DNA from: Laguncularia racemosa
Taxonomy: Eukaryota; Streptophyta; Magnoliopsida; Myrtales; Combretaceae
Direction of reading: 5' to 3'
DNA: 64,000 bases
Assembly: GCA_037954665.1 (NCBI GenBank)
Contig: JBBMOL010000149.1
Coordinates: 1 to 64,000 of the forward strand
The translations under genes and the position numbers were made by a program. Within the stretch, counting starts at the first letter, position 1. Each line of letters starts with the position of its first letter. This document shows, one piece after another, positions 10,287 to 22,866 of this stretch. The notes under the pieces are model-generated. The model worked only from the letters and a program-made list of their open reading frames with translations. It was not told the DNA's origin and did no database searches.

Positions 10287-11005
10287 CTCTTGTAAAGTTC
10301 TATTCTTGAAAAATCATCAACAATAACAATTCCATATTTGCTTCCACCCATGCTTAAGACTTTAGTAGGTCCAAAAAGATCAAGATGTAATAATTCAAGT
10401 GGTCTCTTAGTTGAAATTACATTTTTACTTTTATGAGAGACAGAAACCATTTTATTCTTTAAGCAAGTATCACATTTCACATCTTGTTTAATATTTATCT
10501 TAGGTAATCCTTTAATAATATCCTTTTTAGATAATTTTTCTAAATGATTAAAATTAACATGTCCTAGTCGTTTATGCCAAGCAAAAACATGATCATTCAA
10601 GGAAATTAAACAACAAACATTATCGATTTCAGCTCGTTTTATGAGATAGATATTTCTTTTCCTAATTCCTTCAAATAATCTCTCATCATTTTCATTAAAA
10701 GCATAGCACTTGTCTTGATCAAAAATCATTCTATAACCTTTATCACATAACTGACTAATACTAAGTAAATTATGTTTTAAACCTTGCACAAGATATACAT
10801 TTTCAATGAGAAAAGTAGGCATACCAATCGTTCCAGTGGCAATTATTTTACCTCTACTATCATCTCCAAACTTTACATACCCTTTTTCTTCCCAAGTTAT
10901 GCTATTGAACAATGAAGCATCTCCAGTCATATGTCTAGAACATCCACTATCCAAATACCATATTCCTCTTATTTTAGCTTCATGTTCCTGTACAAATAAA
11001 AAGAA
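10283..11005 (-). pseudogene. Copia protease and N-terminal integrase
   Basis: Protease motif WYLDSGCSRHMTGD (catalytic Asp in DSG) is followed by HNLLSISQLCDKGY, and then the GAG-pre-integrase zinc module with AWHKRLGHVN and CDTC. The integrase core begins with its first catalytic Asp in LLHLDLFGP and continues to VIVDDFSR. It then jumps to a segment just after the usual ERKNRTLQEM position, so roughly 80-95 codons, including the second catalytic Asp and the Glu, are deleted, with a frameshift at about 10290. In-frame TAA codons at 11006-11008 and 11078-11080 separate it from the gag knuckle. Confidence 0.85.
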
Positions 11006-11077
11006 TTAAGTCCTTTTAGGAACCCAAGCAAGTTTGGGCCCTTTAAAAGATAAGCTCATTTGATTTCTTCGATTTAC

Positions 11078-11362
11078 TTATTGACTACTGAGCTTATTTC
11101 TCTTATAATAGCAAAATTTCTTAATATGACCAAATTTATTACAAATGAAACATGCATAAGAATTAGCATTCCTATACCTGTCATTTACCTGTTTCTTGAA
11201 ATTCTGGTTTGTATAACTTCTGTTATACCTTCTGGTATTGCTTCTGTAGTACCCATTGTGTGGATACTTCTTGTCAAAATAACTTCTGTAAAAGTCTCTA
11301 GTATTTCCTCTTTTAAACATTATTTGTATTCGAAATGTACTTTTTGCTGTTGGATTCATCAC
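11078..11362 (-). pseudogene. gag C-terminal segment with second CCHC knuckle
   Basis: It contains CFICNKFGHIKKFC, a CX2CX4HX4C zinc knuckle, preceded by a Tyr-Arg-Ser-rich stretch (FYRSY, YYRSN, YNRSY). That stretch is again encoded by TTCTG words, at 11218, 11230 and 11242. It is in the frame of the downstream protease but one frame off the main gag ORF, so a frameshift lies near 11340. Confidence 0.75.
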
Positions 11363-12891
11363 TTAAGACTTGTTTAGCCTTAACAAAAACTGTATTTTGA
11401 TTCGATTTTGAACTTGAACCATGCTCATATCCTAATCCATGTTTTTCATTTGAGACTCTTTGTGAAGAAATTAACATGGTCAATTTCTTGTCACTTTCAT
11501 CAAATTTCTTAAAGGTAGTTTTCAACGAATTAGATAGATCATCAATTTTTACCTTCATGTCACTTGTTTCTACTTCAAGTAGATGATTTTCTATTCTTAA
11601 TTTTTCAATACTCACATGCATGGATTCATTTTCTTGTTTCAGGATATCATTTTCATCAGCAAGTAAAGTATTTATTTGTTTTAATGCTTCCTTTTCATTC
11701 TTAAGAGCTTTTATTTCATTTTCATACTTAGCTAATCTTATATCAGCCCTTTTTAGTGCCTTTAATAGCTTACTCATTTCTACTAGCATGTTAGTATCAG
11801 TTACAGCTTCATCAGATTCAGAGTGTACCTCAGAACTAGCCATTAGACAAAGATTTGCCTCATCCTCTTCTTCTTTTGAATCTTCTAAATTTGTTTCTGT
11901 GTCCTCTAAATCACTCCATGTTGCTAGCATTGCACGACTTTTCTTTTTATAATTTTCCATTTTCTTGATCAGTGTTAGACATTCATATTTGATGTGTCCT
12001 GGCCTTTTGCATTCATAACATTGAATCTCCCTTTTCTCTTTCTTCTTTTCTTTCTCCTTGTAAGCTTTTCCTGCATCATTATGCTTATATTCGGTACTTT
12101 TCTTGAACACATTAAACTTCTTACCTCTTTGCTTCTTGAGCAGCCTGTTGAGTCTACGTGCTAGAAGACTGATGTCCTCTTCTTTCTCATCATCGCTATC
12201 ATCCATTTCAGTCTCATTTTGCTTTATTTCCTTGACTTGTAAACACAATTCCTTTGGTGCCGTCTTCTCCTCTTTGCATGGTTTTTATGTGTGACTTATA
12301 TGCCATGAGCTTTTCTCTCAATTGGCTGAGAGTTAGCTTGTTTAGGTCTTGAGCTTCCTTTATAGCAGTTTTCTTTGCATCCCAAGATGGTGGCAATATC
12401 CTCAACATTTTCCTCACAAGATCTGGATCTGGATGTTTCTTTCCAAGTGATGCAAGCTCATTTGTAATAGCTGTAAACCTGTTAAAAGCATCTTTGATAT
12501 CTTCATTAGACTTAAACTTAAATAATTCATACTGTTGAATTAAAACATTTATCTTGGTTTCCTTGATGGTATCAGTCCTTTCATATGTATTGGATAGGAT
12601 ATCCCAAATCTCCTTTGCACTTGCACATGATGATATCAAATAGAACTCTGATGGAGCAATAGTAGTCAGTAATAAATTTTTTGCTTTGTTGTTCTTCTTG
12701 ATAATTTTCTTCTCCGAATCTGACAAGGTCGAATTTCCGTTTAATGTGATCACATTGTCTCCAAGTGAAATGACCTACCATGAATCATAATCATTAGCTT
12801 TAATGTAAGTTTCCATACGCATCTTCCAGTATGAGAAGTTTGAGCCATCGAAGTAAGGAGCTCGATTAATTGCAACATTATTTTCAACCAT
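11313..12891 (-). pseudogene. Sirevirus-like gag
   Basis: The start is the ATG at 12891-12889, followed by MVENNVAINRAPYFDGSNF, the usual Copia gag opening. A TAG at 12777-12775 (codon 39) interrupts it. The UBN2-type core (YELFKF, LPPSWDAKKTAIKEA, LTLSQLREKLMAYK) runs to about 12230, where a one-base shift moves to the next frame (11313-12248). That frame holds CYECKRPGHIKYEC, the first CCHC knuckle, an acidic stretch, and a long heptad-rich coiled coil (about residues 150-255). Gag proteins assemble the virus-like particle; an extended coiled-coil gag fits Sireviruses. Two breaks mean that no full protein can be made. Confidence 0.85.
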
Positions 12892-12919
12892 TTTAGATCA
12901 CTCAAAATAGATAAGTCTT

Positions 12920-12931
12920 GCTCTGATACCA
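12920..12931 (-). other. primer-binding site, tRNA-iMet
   Basis: On the element strand the sequence is TGGTATCAGAGC, five bases inside the 5' LTR. It matches the 3' end of initiator-Met tRNA, the usual primer for plant Copia elements. Confidence 0.9.
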
Positions 12932-12936
12932 ATTAT

Positions 12937-14389
12937 TGGTCCCAATTAGATTAATCAAGAGGGGGTTGAATTGATTAATTACTTAAAGTTTCACTTTTTT
13001 GCAAATCATTCAAAAACTCTTGACTAATAAAATCACGAAATAACAATAATGACGAACAATAATGTGCAGAAAAAAAAATGAGTAGAGAAGAATAGAATGC
13101 TCAGAGATTTATAGAGGTTCCGCCTCGAGCATCAATCCTCTCTTCCAGCTCCACGCCGGGGTCCCGGTTGTCTATACCGGTTGTGTTTCACTATATCAAA
13201 CAAATTGAAAGTATACAATATAAGCCTCTTCAAGGCGAAGTCTCACTGCTGAGTCTTTCTAGCTTCTTCACTAAGCTAATCACTCAAACTACAGTGATGA
13301 AACAACTATCAATTCCTTATACACAAAAGGAATTACAATGACAATGAGGAATATCAAATTTCCTCTATAAAATAGATCACATGTATATGTAAAATTTTCT
13401 ACTTGAAGATGTATGAGCCTTTTCTTTTCCGTGTGTTTTTTTCTTCTCACAAAAGAACGTTCTCTCTTCTTCCTTCTTTTATGAAGAGAACATAACGGTT
13501 ACTTGGAGTTCCACGTGATAAGCTTTTTTATTTTTTGAAATTTTGTATTTTAAAAATAAGTTGATTCTATTGGAGAGGTTCTGCATTCCGTGATATCTTT
13601 GATGAGGATAAGCTTGGATAAATCAGTTTGACCGAGATCTTCTTTGGAGATATTTCTTGAATCAAGTTTGTTGAAGATATCCCTCATATTGTGGAACCAT
13701 ATCTTCATGTAACAACCATATTTCTTATTCTTATCTTTGTAACTGCTGGATCTCTCAAAATATAGCACAAATATCTAGATTTAAATCTTGATAAAACTTG
13801 TAAATCTTATATGATCTCACTTTATCATAAAATGAAATCTTTGAATAAAATCTTGTAAACTTTATGTAAATTAAAAAAACCCCATGATATAAAATCCAAC
13901 TTTAGTAAAACTCATCAAGTATATTACCCAAATATACTTGACACGTGGAGCTAGGCCTTGAAATTTATTAAAAACCATTGATACAAAAATTAGAGCGAAA
14001 TCTGGAGAAAATTCTTAACAGACATGGAAGGTTCTAAAAGTGCTTCTGAAGCAAACCTGTTAACTATCCTCCTGTTATGAAGGTTCTGAAAGTGCTTCTG
14101 AAACAAACCTATCAACTGTTCTCCTATTGTAAAGGTTCTGAAAGTGCTTCTGAAAGATTATCACGAGAACTAAGGATACACTACACAACTTTTAAAACAC
14201 CTTATGTTAGAACAAAAATAATCTATATAACACTTTTGAAGGTTCTGAACAAGCTTCTGTCCCCTTGTTCAATTTAGAAAAATTACGAAAATTACGTACT
14301 ATCTTCTGAAACAACTTCTGACAAGCTCAAACATACGTTACACATTATTCCTCTTTGTTAACATCAAAACTAAATTAGAGAACTTAATA
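12937..14389 (-). repeat. 5' LTR of the Sirevirus-like element
   Basis: 1453 bp, matching 4518-5971 throughout. The outer end reads AATA where the other LTR has AACA, one transition in the terminal CA. It contains the 52-bp repeats (about 14031-14180), and its TATA-like site is weaker than in the 3' LTR. Confidence 0.9.
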
Positions 14390-17300
14390 GAAATGCATCA
14401 ATTCTACTCAAAACTTTTGTTCTGTTTTCGCCAATAATTTCACTCAAAATTAGTCTCACACGTATCATGACCACCTCTTGTATTTTGTCTATAGCACAAA
14501 GGAAAAGTGCATAGATAGAAGAAAAAAAACATCGTTAAATATTTATATCTTGTATGTATATATAAATGATGGATAAATAATAATAAATTTTTTAATAATT
14601 TTTACAAAAACTATCATCCATATTTTATATATCCAAAATTTATTAATGTTTACCTATTAAATATATCAATAGCATATATTAACCGCATGGTCGGTCGCTT
14701 GGCAAATTGGGCCAATTGCTTAGGTCGCTAAGTATTTAATTGCAATCCATGGGCCACCTTCGTTTCGACGCGTAAACGAAACTGAAAAACTCTCAAGCGC
14801 ATCTTTTGCTTCCTTGAATGGGTTGTCGGCAATTGAAGTTTGAATTTTTGTGGTACGAAGTTATGTACGTACTGGCCGAAAAGAAAGACTTTTAGCTTGA
14901 GCTTCTGCCCTATGGTCCCACGTGTCACGGCCAAACAATTGTCTGGTTCCCATTTTTATTATTAGACAAAGTTTAATATTAATACTATCACCTCATTTCT
15001 ATGCTCACGTCTTAAACAACCCTTCTTACTTACGATGCAAACTCGATAGTTTTGTAATTTTAAAAATAATAATAATATTTAAGAATGTTTCCGAAGTTTA
15101 GGGTTTGAAAATTTGTGAAAAAACGCATTAATAAATCATCAAGAAACTTACCTTGCAGAGGAAATTACGGAAAGAAGCCGCGTTGAACATGCCCTTAGTT
15201 AGGCCACCGGTGGAGGGTAACCCTTTGTTTTAAATTCAATCATAGGAATTCGATAAAAAAACACCCTTCGTGTCATGATGTGGGAACATGTCTTTTAAAT
15301 ATTACATTTTCATCCATTTTTTTGTACCATTCTTCCTACAGTAGCCGGGGTGAGATTTGAGGTTAAATACTTAGAAAGTCAACTGTCGATTTTACGTAAT
15401 TTAGCGGAAAGAGTGAAGCGGGGAGCTCGCAAATATGTCGGAATGATCCGTAAACATGTGTATAAGCATCGGTTGACCAAGCTTGTTCAAATAGATTGAC
15501 AACTGTTTGCAATGCTAAAATCATTTGTTAGGTGTATTTTTCAACTGAGGAATTGGAAGGTAATGAATTAAAGGAGAAAAAGGGTTTATAGTTTCTACTT
15601 CCTTTTGAGTTTTGAGTATATATTAAAAAGAAAATAGAAAAATATATATATATAAATAAAGTATGTAATCAATATCAAATAAAACAATTATCTTTTTTTA
15701 TTTTCTATAAATATCCTATGGTCGCTCATTAAAGATCTCTAATGGATATCAGTGAATTTATTTTATACCCATTTACGTGTTCTTTATGATTAATTAAATA
15801 AGACGTAGATTTTTCTTATCTATGACTTCATATGAAAACACTAATTCTCTCTTGAATGAGAATTGAAAAATACTTTAGTTTGATTATTTTAATCCTTTTT
15901 TGTAAATGGATTTAAGTTATACTAGTTTTTATCAATCCCATCAAAAATAAAATAATAATATAATGAAATATTTTATTAATATAAGAAAATAATGAATTTA
16001 CCATCTCTGTTGATACTGCTTTGAAGGCATAAAGGCATTACTAAAATTGACAATGAATAATATATATTTAAACAAAAATGTATGCATGATTATTAGAATT
16101 ATTGGAATTTTAATTTCACACTTGGATGAGAGCATATATGCATTTTGAAAAGCATATATTATAAACCCAACTGAAACTGTCAATAAAAGTAATTTTCTGC
16201 TCTATTATGATCATGAATAATGGTAACATTAATAATATTAAATAATTTGCAAGAGGACCTTCCTTTTCTTTAGATGTACAGGATGAAATGCCATCTTTCA
16301 ATAAACGTTCAACATTGCGCCGAATGGAATTGCCATAACATCAATGTACATGAAACAAAAAACTTGGGCCTCATAAAACAAGTTGTTCTAATACTAAAAA
16401 TAATGAATGCCCATTAAGTTTATTCCTTAAATTTGCTAAGCATACAAATCGAGGCATATATGTTTAATGCAAAGAGCATAGTTGATATTATCAAGTCTAA
16501 GCACATGGATTAGCAATCACTCTTTATATATATATTTAAAACCTTGACTTGAATTGATTTAAGGAGAACCAAAGGGTGCATTTAAGTCGAAGAACACCAC
16601 CAAATTGGGTACGAGACATAGCCCTGATCTGACGGGATCTGTAGCATTGACATTGAAGTTCGTAACAAGGAGATTGAGATCTGTCGGCGGCGGGAAATGA
16701 AAATTGTCATTTTTTTTTAATATTTATTACACACTTTAAGAATTATAAAATATATAAATTAGTAAAGATTTTGATTATTTAATGTATCATCAAATATTCA
16801 ATTTCAATACACCCATCAACATTTACTTAATTTTATAATTATATTCTTACTCTTTTTTTTTTTGTATAATCTGCCTCAATTTTCTCTGAATGAAGAATTA
16901 ATGTATAATTATAAAATTTATTTCACTAATAAAATATATATATATATATATAATTAATAGAAATAGATTCGATACTGAGTCATATCATAGACTTGAGAGA
17001 CTGGCTCCGAAAATATGATCAAGGAGTTACAGAGTAACAGCTATAATTTCAAATTCAACTCCGAGTCCGAGCAACCATGGGTTTACATGGAAGAAACCTG
17101 TCGGCAAAAAAAGGACTTACTGATAAAATTTTGAAAATTTGAAATCAAGCATAAAGGAAAATTGAGAGAAGATGAGAACACAGACAGCCAAGACAACATT
17201 TTAAATTTCCTCTATCGTTTGTTTAGTTTGTAGTTGTTGTTTATACCCGCGATTGCGATTCGAGGCTTTTGTCACCAAGGTTATCTTTCATATCAATCAA

Positions 17301-19389
17301 GTATTTTTCCTTAAGCTTAATATTAGGATATCTTTTAATAAGAAAAAAAAATATTTTTTTAGTTTTCAAAATTCTACTTTTCTATTTGTGTCTTCAATTT
17401 TTTTTTAATTTCTATTTGAATTCTTAATATTTTTAAAACCTTACAAAAAAAATGAATTTTCATTAAATTTATTAAATGTTTTATTAATTCATGACATATA
17501 TCAACTTTAAATTGATTTATAATAATTAAATTTATAAATTAATGATATTGAATATATTTATTTACATAATATTAAAAAAATAATATTAAATATGTTTATT
17601 GATATAATATAATAAAAATATAAAAATAACAATTAAAATTAAGAAAAGGGATTGAAAAATTTTACATGTACTCTAACCATCTTAACCAATTTACCTAAGG
17701 CTAATCGGAAGTCAAAATATGCTTAAAATAAATAGAAAAATTATTGAAAATTATATTTTTTAAGGTTTTGAAAACATTTATGATATAAATAGAAGAAAAA
17801 AATTGAGGGTTTAAATAGAAAAGTAGGTAAATATTAAAGTCTAAAAGTATACTTTTCTCAATAAATAATAGTTGCATATATTTAATAAATAAGGTAAAAA
17901 AGAGCTATTACACAATAAATGTATCAAGGTGAATCTTCATAGTATGTTACGAAATGGAGTCCAATGCCTCATCAAGACTTCAATGACACCCGTAGTACTA
18001 TCCAACACAAGAGTCACAAGCTCCTCTTACTCCACATTCAAAGCTATCAAAAGAGGCTACAAATGCATTTACTCAGTTGGTGATAGTTCACTAGGAGTAG
18101 AAAAAATAAGGGATATCATTCTATTTTTTTTTCTTATTTATTTTATATGTATATCTTTCATCGAAATTTTTATTGATGTAAATTAATATTTGAAATTGAT
18201 AAATTTATTAACATTGTCTAATAATTTTTTTCCTATTTTTATATCTACACTTTCATATTTTTTTTAACAATTGTTTTTAAGATTTTTTTATAGTTCTTTT
18301 CATAAAGTTTATTTATAATTTTCTTTACATGATTTTTTATAAAAAAAATTCCAATGATAACTTTTCTCAAATTTTAATTTTTTTATAAAAATTAAAGGTT
18401 CACATGCAAATAAAAAAAATCATAATTTTACAAATTATGAATATTGATTTAAAATTTAAAAAAAAAGGCAAAACTGAAAGACTTCAAGCAAATTGGTTGA
18501 AAGCGCGTTCCAAATTCGTAATTTTAAAATTTATTTTTGAAATAATTATTTTAAATATGTTGTTTTATGATTTTTTTTAAATAATATTATTTTAATTGGA
18601 AGTCCGCTCAAAGCGTATGCCTGCGGAACCTAACGACCGGAGTAAATTATTTTCCGACGAACCGGAATTTCCGATATCCTCCATCATTTCATCGTCCAGT
18701 CAAATAAAAATGAAAACGCAAACTTCACAAGAAAACCACGTGAAAATGACATACCTTATAATATGTAGTATTATAAAAATATCTCATTTCTTCACTGCCG
18801 ACACCACGTAACATCAAGTTGAAACATATAATCCAAGAGGATTTACCATTTTATTTAATAATAATCATGTCACGAATGAGAACAAATGATTTTTCAATCA
18901 GCCACCCAATTAATAACGAGAGGGGTTCCTTGCTTGAGTTCATCACATGGTGCACATGGGGATACAGTGTACGAAAGCACTACTATTTCAATTGCTCATA
19001 ATAGAGATAAATTATTTTTTTTCCCGCCATTTCTCCTAAAAAAAACAAAATGTAAGCTAGTAATTAAAGACAATATGTGAACAAGGAAAAATTGCTATCA
19101 CTCCTCCTTAATGTTTGCTTCCTTTGTATCAATTTTGTATTTTTAAAATTGAGTATTTATATATGTAAATATTTGGAAAACACCTATAAAGATTCATCTT
19201 ACTATTTACCTCTTAGATAAAACAATAAAAAATACATCAAAAAAACAAATAAAATATACAAAATTAAGGACAAAATAGTCATGCAAGAGTTAAAAGCATG
19301 CTTTAAAAAAATCTAAGATCTAAACATCAATTTCAAATATTAAGAGGACCAAGTGCATACGAAACATGTTTTGGGGTTATATTTACAAT
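14390..19389. other. gene-free AT-rich region
   Basis: About 5 kb with only short chance ORFs. Noted details: a G-box-like CACGTG near 14925; AT repeats near 15640 and 16930; and a short minus-strand open stretch at about 16570-16690 that I could not assign. No element ends were identified apart from the 145-bp block at 14594. Confidence 0.55.
14594..14738 (+). repeat. 145-bp interspersed block, copy B
   Basis: Twin of 2131-2275, same orientation and length, about four mismatches. Here it is embedded in otherwise continuous sequence with no visible boundaries, so this is probably the source locus or the less disturbed copy. Confidence 0.75.
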
Positions 19390-20205
19390 TAGGGGTGGGA
19401 ATTGCGGGGTAGGTCCGTGAGCTGACCTGCCCCGCCCGCAAAAATATGCCGAGCGAGCAAAAAAAATTTAACCCGCAGAGGTGCGAGCCATTTTGGCCCA
19501 CACCCGCTTGACCCGCGGGGCGGGGCGGGCAATCCCCGCAGGCGGTGGGCCAACCCGTCAGAAAACGCGCATGTGCAGACGGGCGACAACGGACTAAAAG
19601 AACGACGCAAAAAATCCAAATCCGAAAAGAAGAAGGGTCGAGGGGCAGGGAAAAGAGTCGTCGAGTCACTTAGATTCCTTTACGATGATCGGGAGAAGCA
19701 AAACGACGACTGACAACTTGACGATCGACAACGTGACGGCGCCAATGCCACCGGACCGCACCTTCTCCTTTGCAACTCGACCTCGTCCCGGACCGTCCGT
19801 GAACCCCCTGTACTCTACTCCGCAGCTCGACTCTCACTGGCATCATAGAACTTGGTAAGAGGACTCTCGCCGTCCGCAGTCCGCACAGTCCGACGTCCGT
19901 GCTGTGCACCTCGTCCGCACGCAGCTAGCAGCAGCCCACACGGCCACACCCCCGCACACTGCACCTTCTCCTTCGCACTCTGCAGCTCGACGTCGCGCCA
20001 CCACCGCTGGCCGCTTCTTTTACATAATACACAAAAGAAAAATTATTGCGGGTCACGCGGGCCAACCCGCATGGCCCACGAGGCGGGGCGAGTCGACTTT
20101 CCTGACCCGCCAGACTTGCGGGCCACTGCAGGCTAGCCCACGACGACCCGCGGGCTGGTGCAGGTCGGGGCGGGTCGGCCCATTTGGCCCACATTACTGG
20201 CCCTA
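19390..20205. mobile_element. non-autonomous hAT-type DNA transposon
   Basis: The 816-bp element is flanked by the perfect 8-bp duplication TTTACAAT (19382-19389 and 20206-20213). Its ends are related inverted repeats (TAGGGGTGGGAAT and, reversed, TAGGGCCAGTAAT). Both subterminal regions are crowded with CCCGC/GCGGG words, the likely transposase-binding repeats of such families. The centre (about 19620-20040) is also GC-rich and holds no transposase. The whole element stands out as a GC island in AT-rich DNA; its ORFs are by-products of this composition. Confidence 0.8.
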
Positions 20206-20213
20206 TTTACAAT

Positions 20214-21279
20214 TAACCCTATGAATCACATTTCGTATCATGTCAAATACAACATCATATATTTGAATACTTACATATTAAGATGTTGTTATAACAAGTT
20301 TAGACAACATGATGAATAATGATACAAATATAAATACAATATATATGAACAATTTTTAATATAGTTGATATTACGATTGATATCGGATCTTCCATGTTAT
20401 ATTTACTATAGGTAATCATTCATATGTGGACATCTATTATTATTAAGCCAATACTTTTTCTTTTTTCTTTTTTTTTTCCCCTTAACTCTACACCCCTTTA
20501 TAGTTTTTTTTTTTTTTTTACATAAAATCTAAATTTTTTGTCTTATTTTTATAGTTATTTACAACGTATTGTTGTTTGTTATGAATACACATTCTTTACT
20601 TTAAAGGCCCCTCTATAAGCATACCACCATATCTGCAAGAAACTAAGGGAAGGAGAAAACTCCATAAAGACAACACACTACTTATTTGTGTTATGGCCCC
20701 TATATGCCTCTATACACAAACTGGGCTCAAATGACTTCATCCCATCACCAACAGTACGTGTGTATGGCACTACTTTTGTAACATTTCTAAAGTGAATCAA
20801 AATGTTTTTCAGGTTTATTTCTAGCCATTAAACAATAATGATAGTATTAAGGTGGAGAAGAAACAACATTTTTTTTCTTCCTTCTGATGATTAACCAAAC
20901 TATTCTAACTCGAATAACAACCCACTGCAAACTCCACATTCAACAAAACATTCTCTAACCTTCATAAGAACACCTATGCACTCCTTCACCAAATGTGAAA
21001 CAATAAATTCAATAAATAAGATATCCTTCCTATAAAAAAAAAAGAAAAGAAAAGAAAAAACTTCCTAGTAGAAATTCCCACAAATCCAATAGCCTATAAA
21101 CAAATATTTAATAGACTTGGGCTCTATGTTTCTATCATGCACATTTGTAGTAATGCCAGGCATGCATAAGTGTGATCAATTAAAATATTTACTTGACTAG
21201 ATCTCTTCAAGAGCCTAACAACCAATTAACTGATGTAGAGAAAATTTCATTAATTTGCTTGCCATTTTGATAGGTTATG
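20214..21279. other. unassigned AT-rich spacer
   Basis: Poly-T tracts near 20460-20520 and simple A-rich runs near 21036-21060. I see no coding or element signature. Confidence 0.5.
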
Positions 21280-22866
21280 CCTAAAACTCCTTCAAGAAAG
21301 ATAAGCTAAGCATTCTTTAGGAGCATCCTACTCAATGATACCACCTAACTAAGGAGTTAACATGTGATGTCTCACCAAAACTCACCAAGTTTTAATCTAT
21401 TAAATTCTTGAGCCTCTATTATTGCATAGCAGTAACAACTCTCTTGGTCTACTTCTCAACAGTGGCTTTCTACTATTTAAGTCACTCTAGGGCACTACTC
21501 TTATCTTTCTAAGCATGAACCCAAATGCTTCATCATCAACCATTGTAAGAAGATAGTTGTAACCAACAAAGGAAGTGATAAAGAAAGACCCTAAATGTTG
21601 AAATGAATACAATCCAGTATCTCCTAATCTTATAAATCATGATACTAGAGAAAAAGCTTTTTAGCTTCCCTAGACATAATGCTTACAAATTTATAATTTA
21701 TCAACTTTCTCATCTAAAAGTAAATCTCTATTACTTAACAATGACATGTGCTTATATATTGAAACTACATATGTCACAACTTTATTGTTTTACCTCTGAC
21801 ATGGCTTTAGAAATAGTACTTGTACCTAAAATTATAAACTGTTCCAAAACAAATGAACTATTAAATCTAGTGCCTTTTATAATAACAAGCACACCCTAAA
21901 CCTTTTAAAATTTTGGTGCAATAATAATCACACATAAACTAGCATCCAAAACATTAAGTGACAGGATTCTACATGAACTCTTCCACACACCTTACATCAT
22001 ACAATATTTGATAACCCCATCATGAACTTTAATTCTTATTATACCAACATTGACTACTTTGTAAGTTGCAATGTTACCCAAAATAACATCTTTACCTCCA
22101 ATAGTTTTTTAGGTGATGAACTAGTCTTGGTTGAAAAACATGTAATACACACACCCTAATTTCAAAAAACAGAACATCTACACCTTCTTTACCCTTATGA
22201 CATTAGAATTCATAATATCAACAACTTCTTCCCTCTTATTGTAATTTATGCCTTTTCTTGTTGTTTAATGTTAAACACTTAATTTTATTACCATTCTCCT
22301 TTCACTTACAATATCAGCATATCTTGTTACCATGTTTTGACTCCAACCATGACCTATTTTATAAACTACCATCCCTTAACAATACTTTTTGGTTGTTACC
22401 TATCTCAAAGCTTGCTCATCGGATCTACTACTAAATCCCTACTTGCTATCTAGTTTAGTCTTGCTCACCAAAAGACATTTCACATGCTTAAATGTTAAAT
22501 CACCACAACAAAAAAGTATTGTCTTCTAAAAGAAGCTAGAATAGGATGATATAGAATAGAGTAATAGTACAACTTGTCTTTACTATTAGTATTCATGGTA
22601 AAATTCTTTGAACTATTAATCACTGACAATATCATTAGGCTTCTTTGATTTACTCATAATTTCCATCTTTAACTTAATCCAAACTAAGATTACTACCATA
22701 TATAATTACCACAAATTGAAAATTACTTCTCAATGTTAAACTTCATAGATGCCATCTTCATAGGATTCTCCTAAGAAGAAAACTAATGAAGCACAAAACA
22801 CCAAAATCTATATTAACAAAACCCTAGATCACCAAAACAACTCAAATGGCTTTGATACCTTTTTGC
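21280..22866 (-). pseudogene. heavily decayed Ty1/Copia gag-pol remnant
   Basis: Minus-strand translation at about 21780-22130 gives, across stops, GGKDVILGNIATYKVV, VGIIRIKVHDGVIK, GVLVIIKGTRF and FVLEQFIILGTSTIS. These follow the order of the Copia protease-to-GAG-pre-integrase region (GG.VLMGN, GTI.IKM.DG, VLKV.KG, LYVLQGST). Upstream, 22200-22760 would be gag, too decayed to read reliably. Downstream integrase and RT are not recognisable. The element is far older than the Sirevirus-like one. Confidence 0.55.
22848..22860 (-). other. probable primer-binding site of the decayed Copia remnant
   Basis: On the minus strand AGGTATCAAAGCC resembles the initiator-Met PBS TGGTATCAGAGCC with two differences, and lies six bases inside the presumed LTR. 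Confidence 0.5.

Larger units (their letters stand above)
4518..14389 (-). mobile_element. Sirevirus-like Ty1/Copia retrotransposon, decayed
   Basis: Full-length architecture on the minus strand: 5' LTR (12937-14389), PBS, gag with a coiled coil and two CCHC knuckles, protease, integrase, reverse transcriptase, RNase H, an extra post-pol ORF, repeated polypurine tracts and 3' LTR (4518-5971). Long LTRs, a coiled-coil gag, an ORF after pol and multiple polypurine tracts together point to the Sirevirus lineage. The LTRs differ by only a few percent (visual estimate). A possible target duplication is GAAAT at 4510-4514 and 14390-14394, but three extra bases (CGT) separate it from the left LTR. 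Stops, frameshifts and an integrase deletion show that it cannot move by itself. Confidence 0.85.

Noticed and set aside
11620..12294. Plus-strand ORFs of 63-110 codons over the Sirevirus gag
   Set aside because: Antisense shadows of the coiled-coil gag coding sequence.
19340..20224. Several ORFs of 76-109 codons in the GC-rich block
   Set aside because: They arise from the CCCGC/GCGGG composition of the hAT-type element on both strands and resemble no protein.
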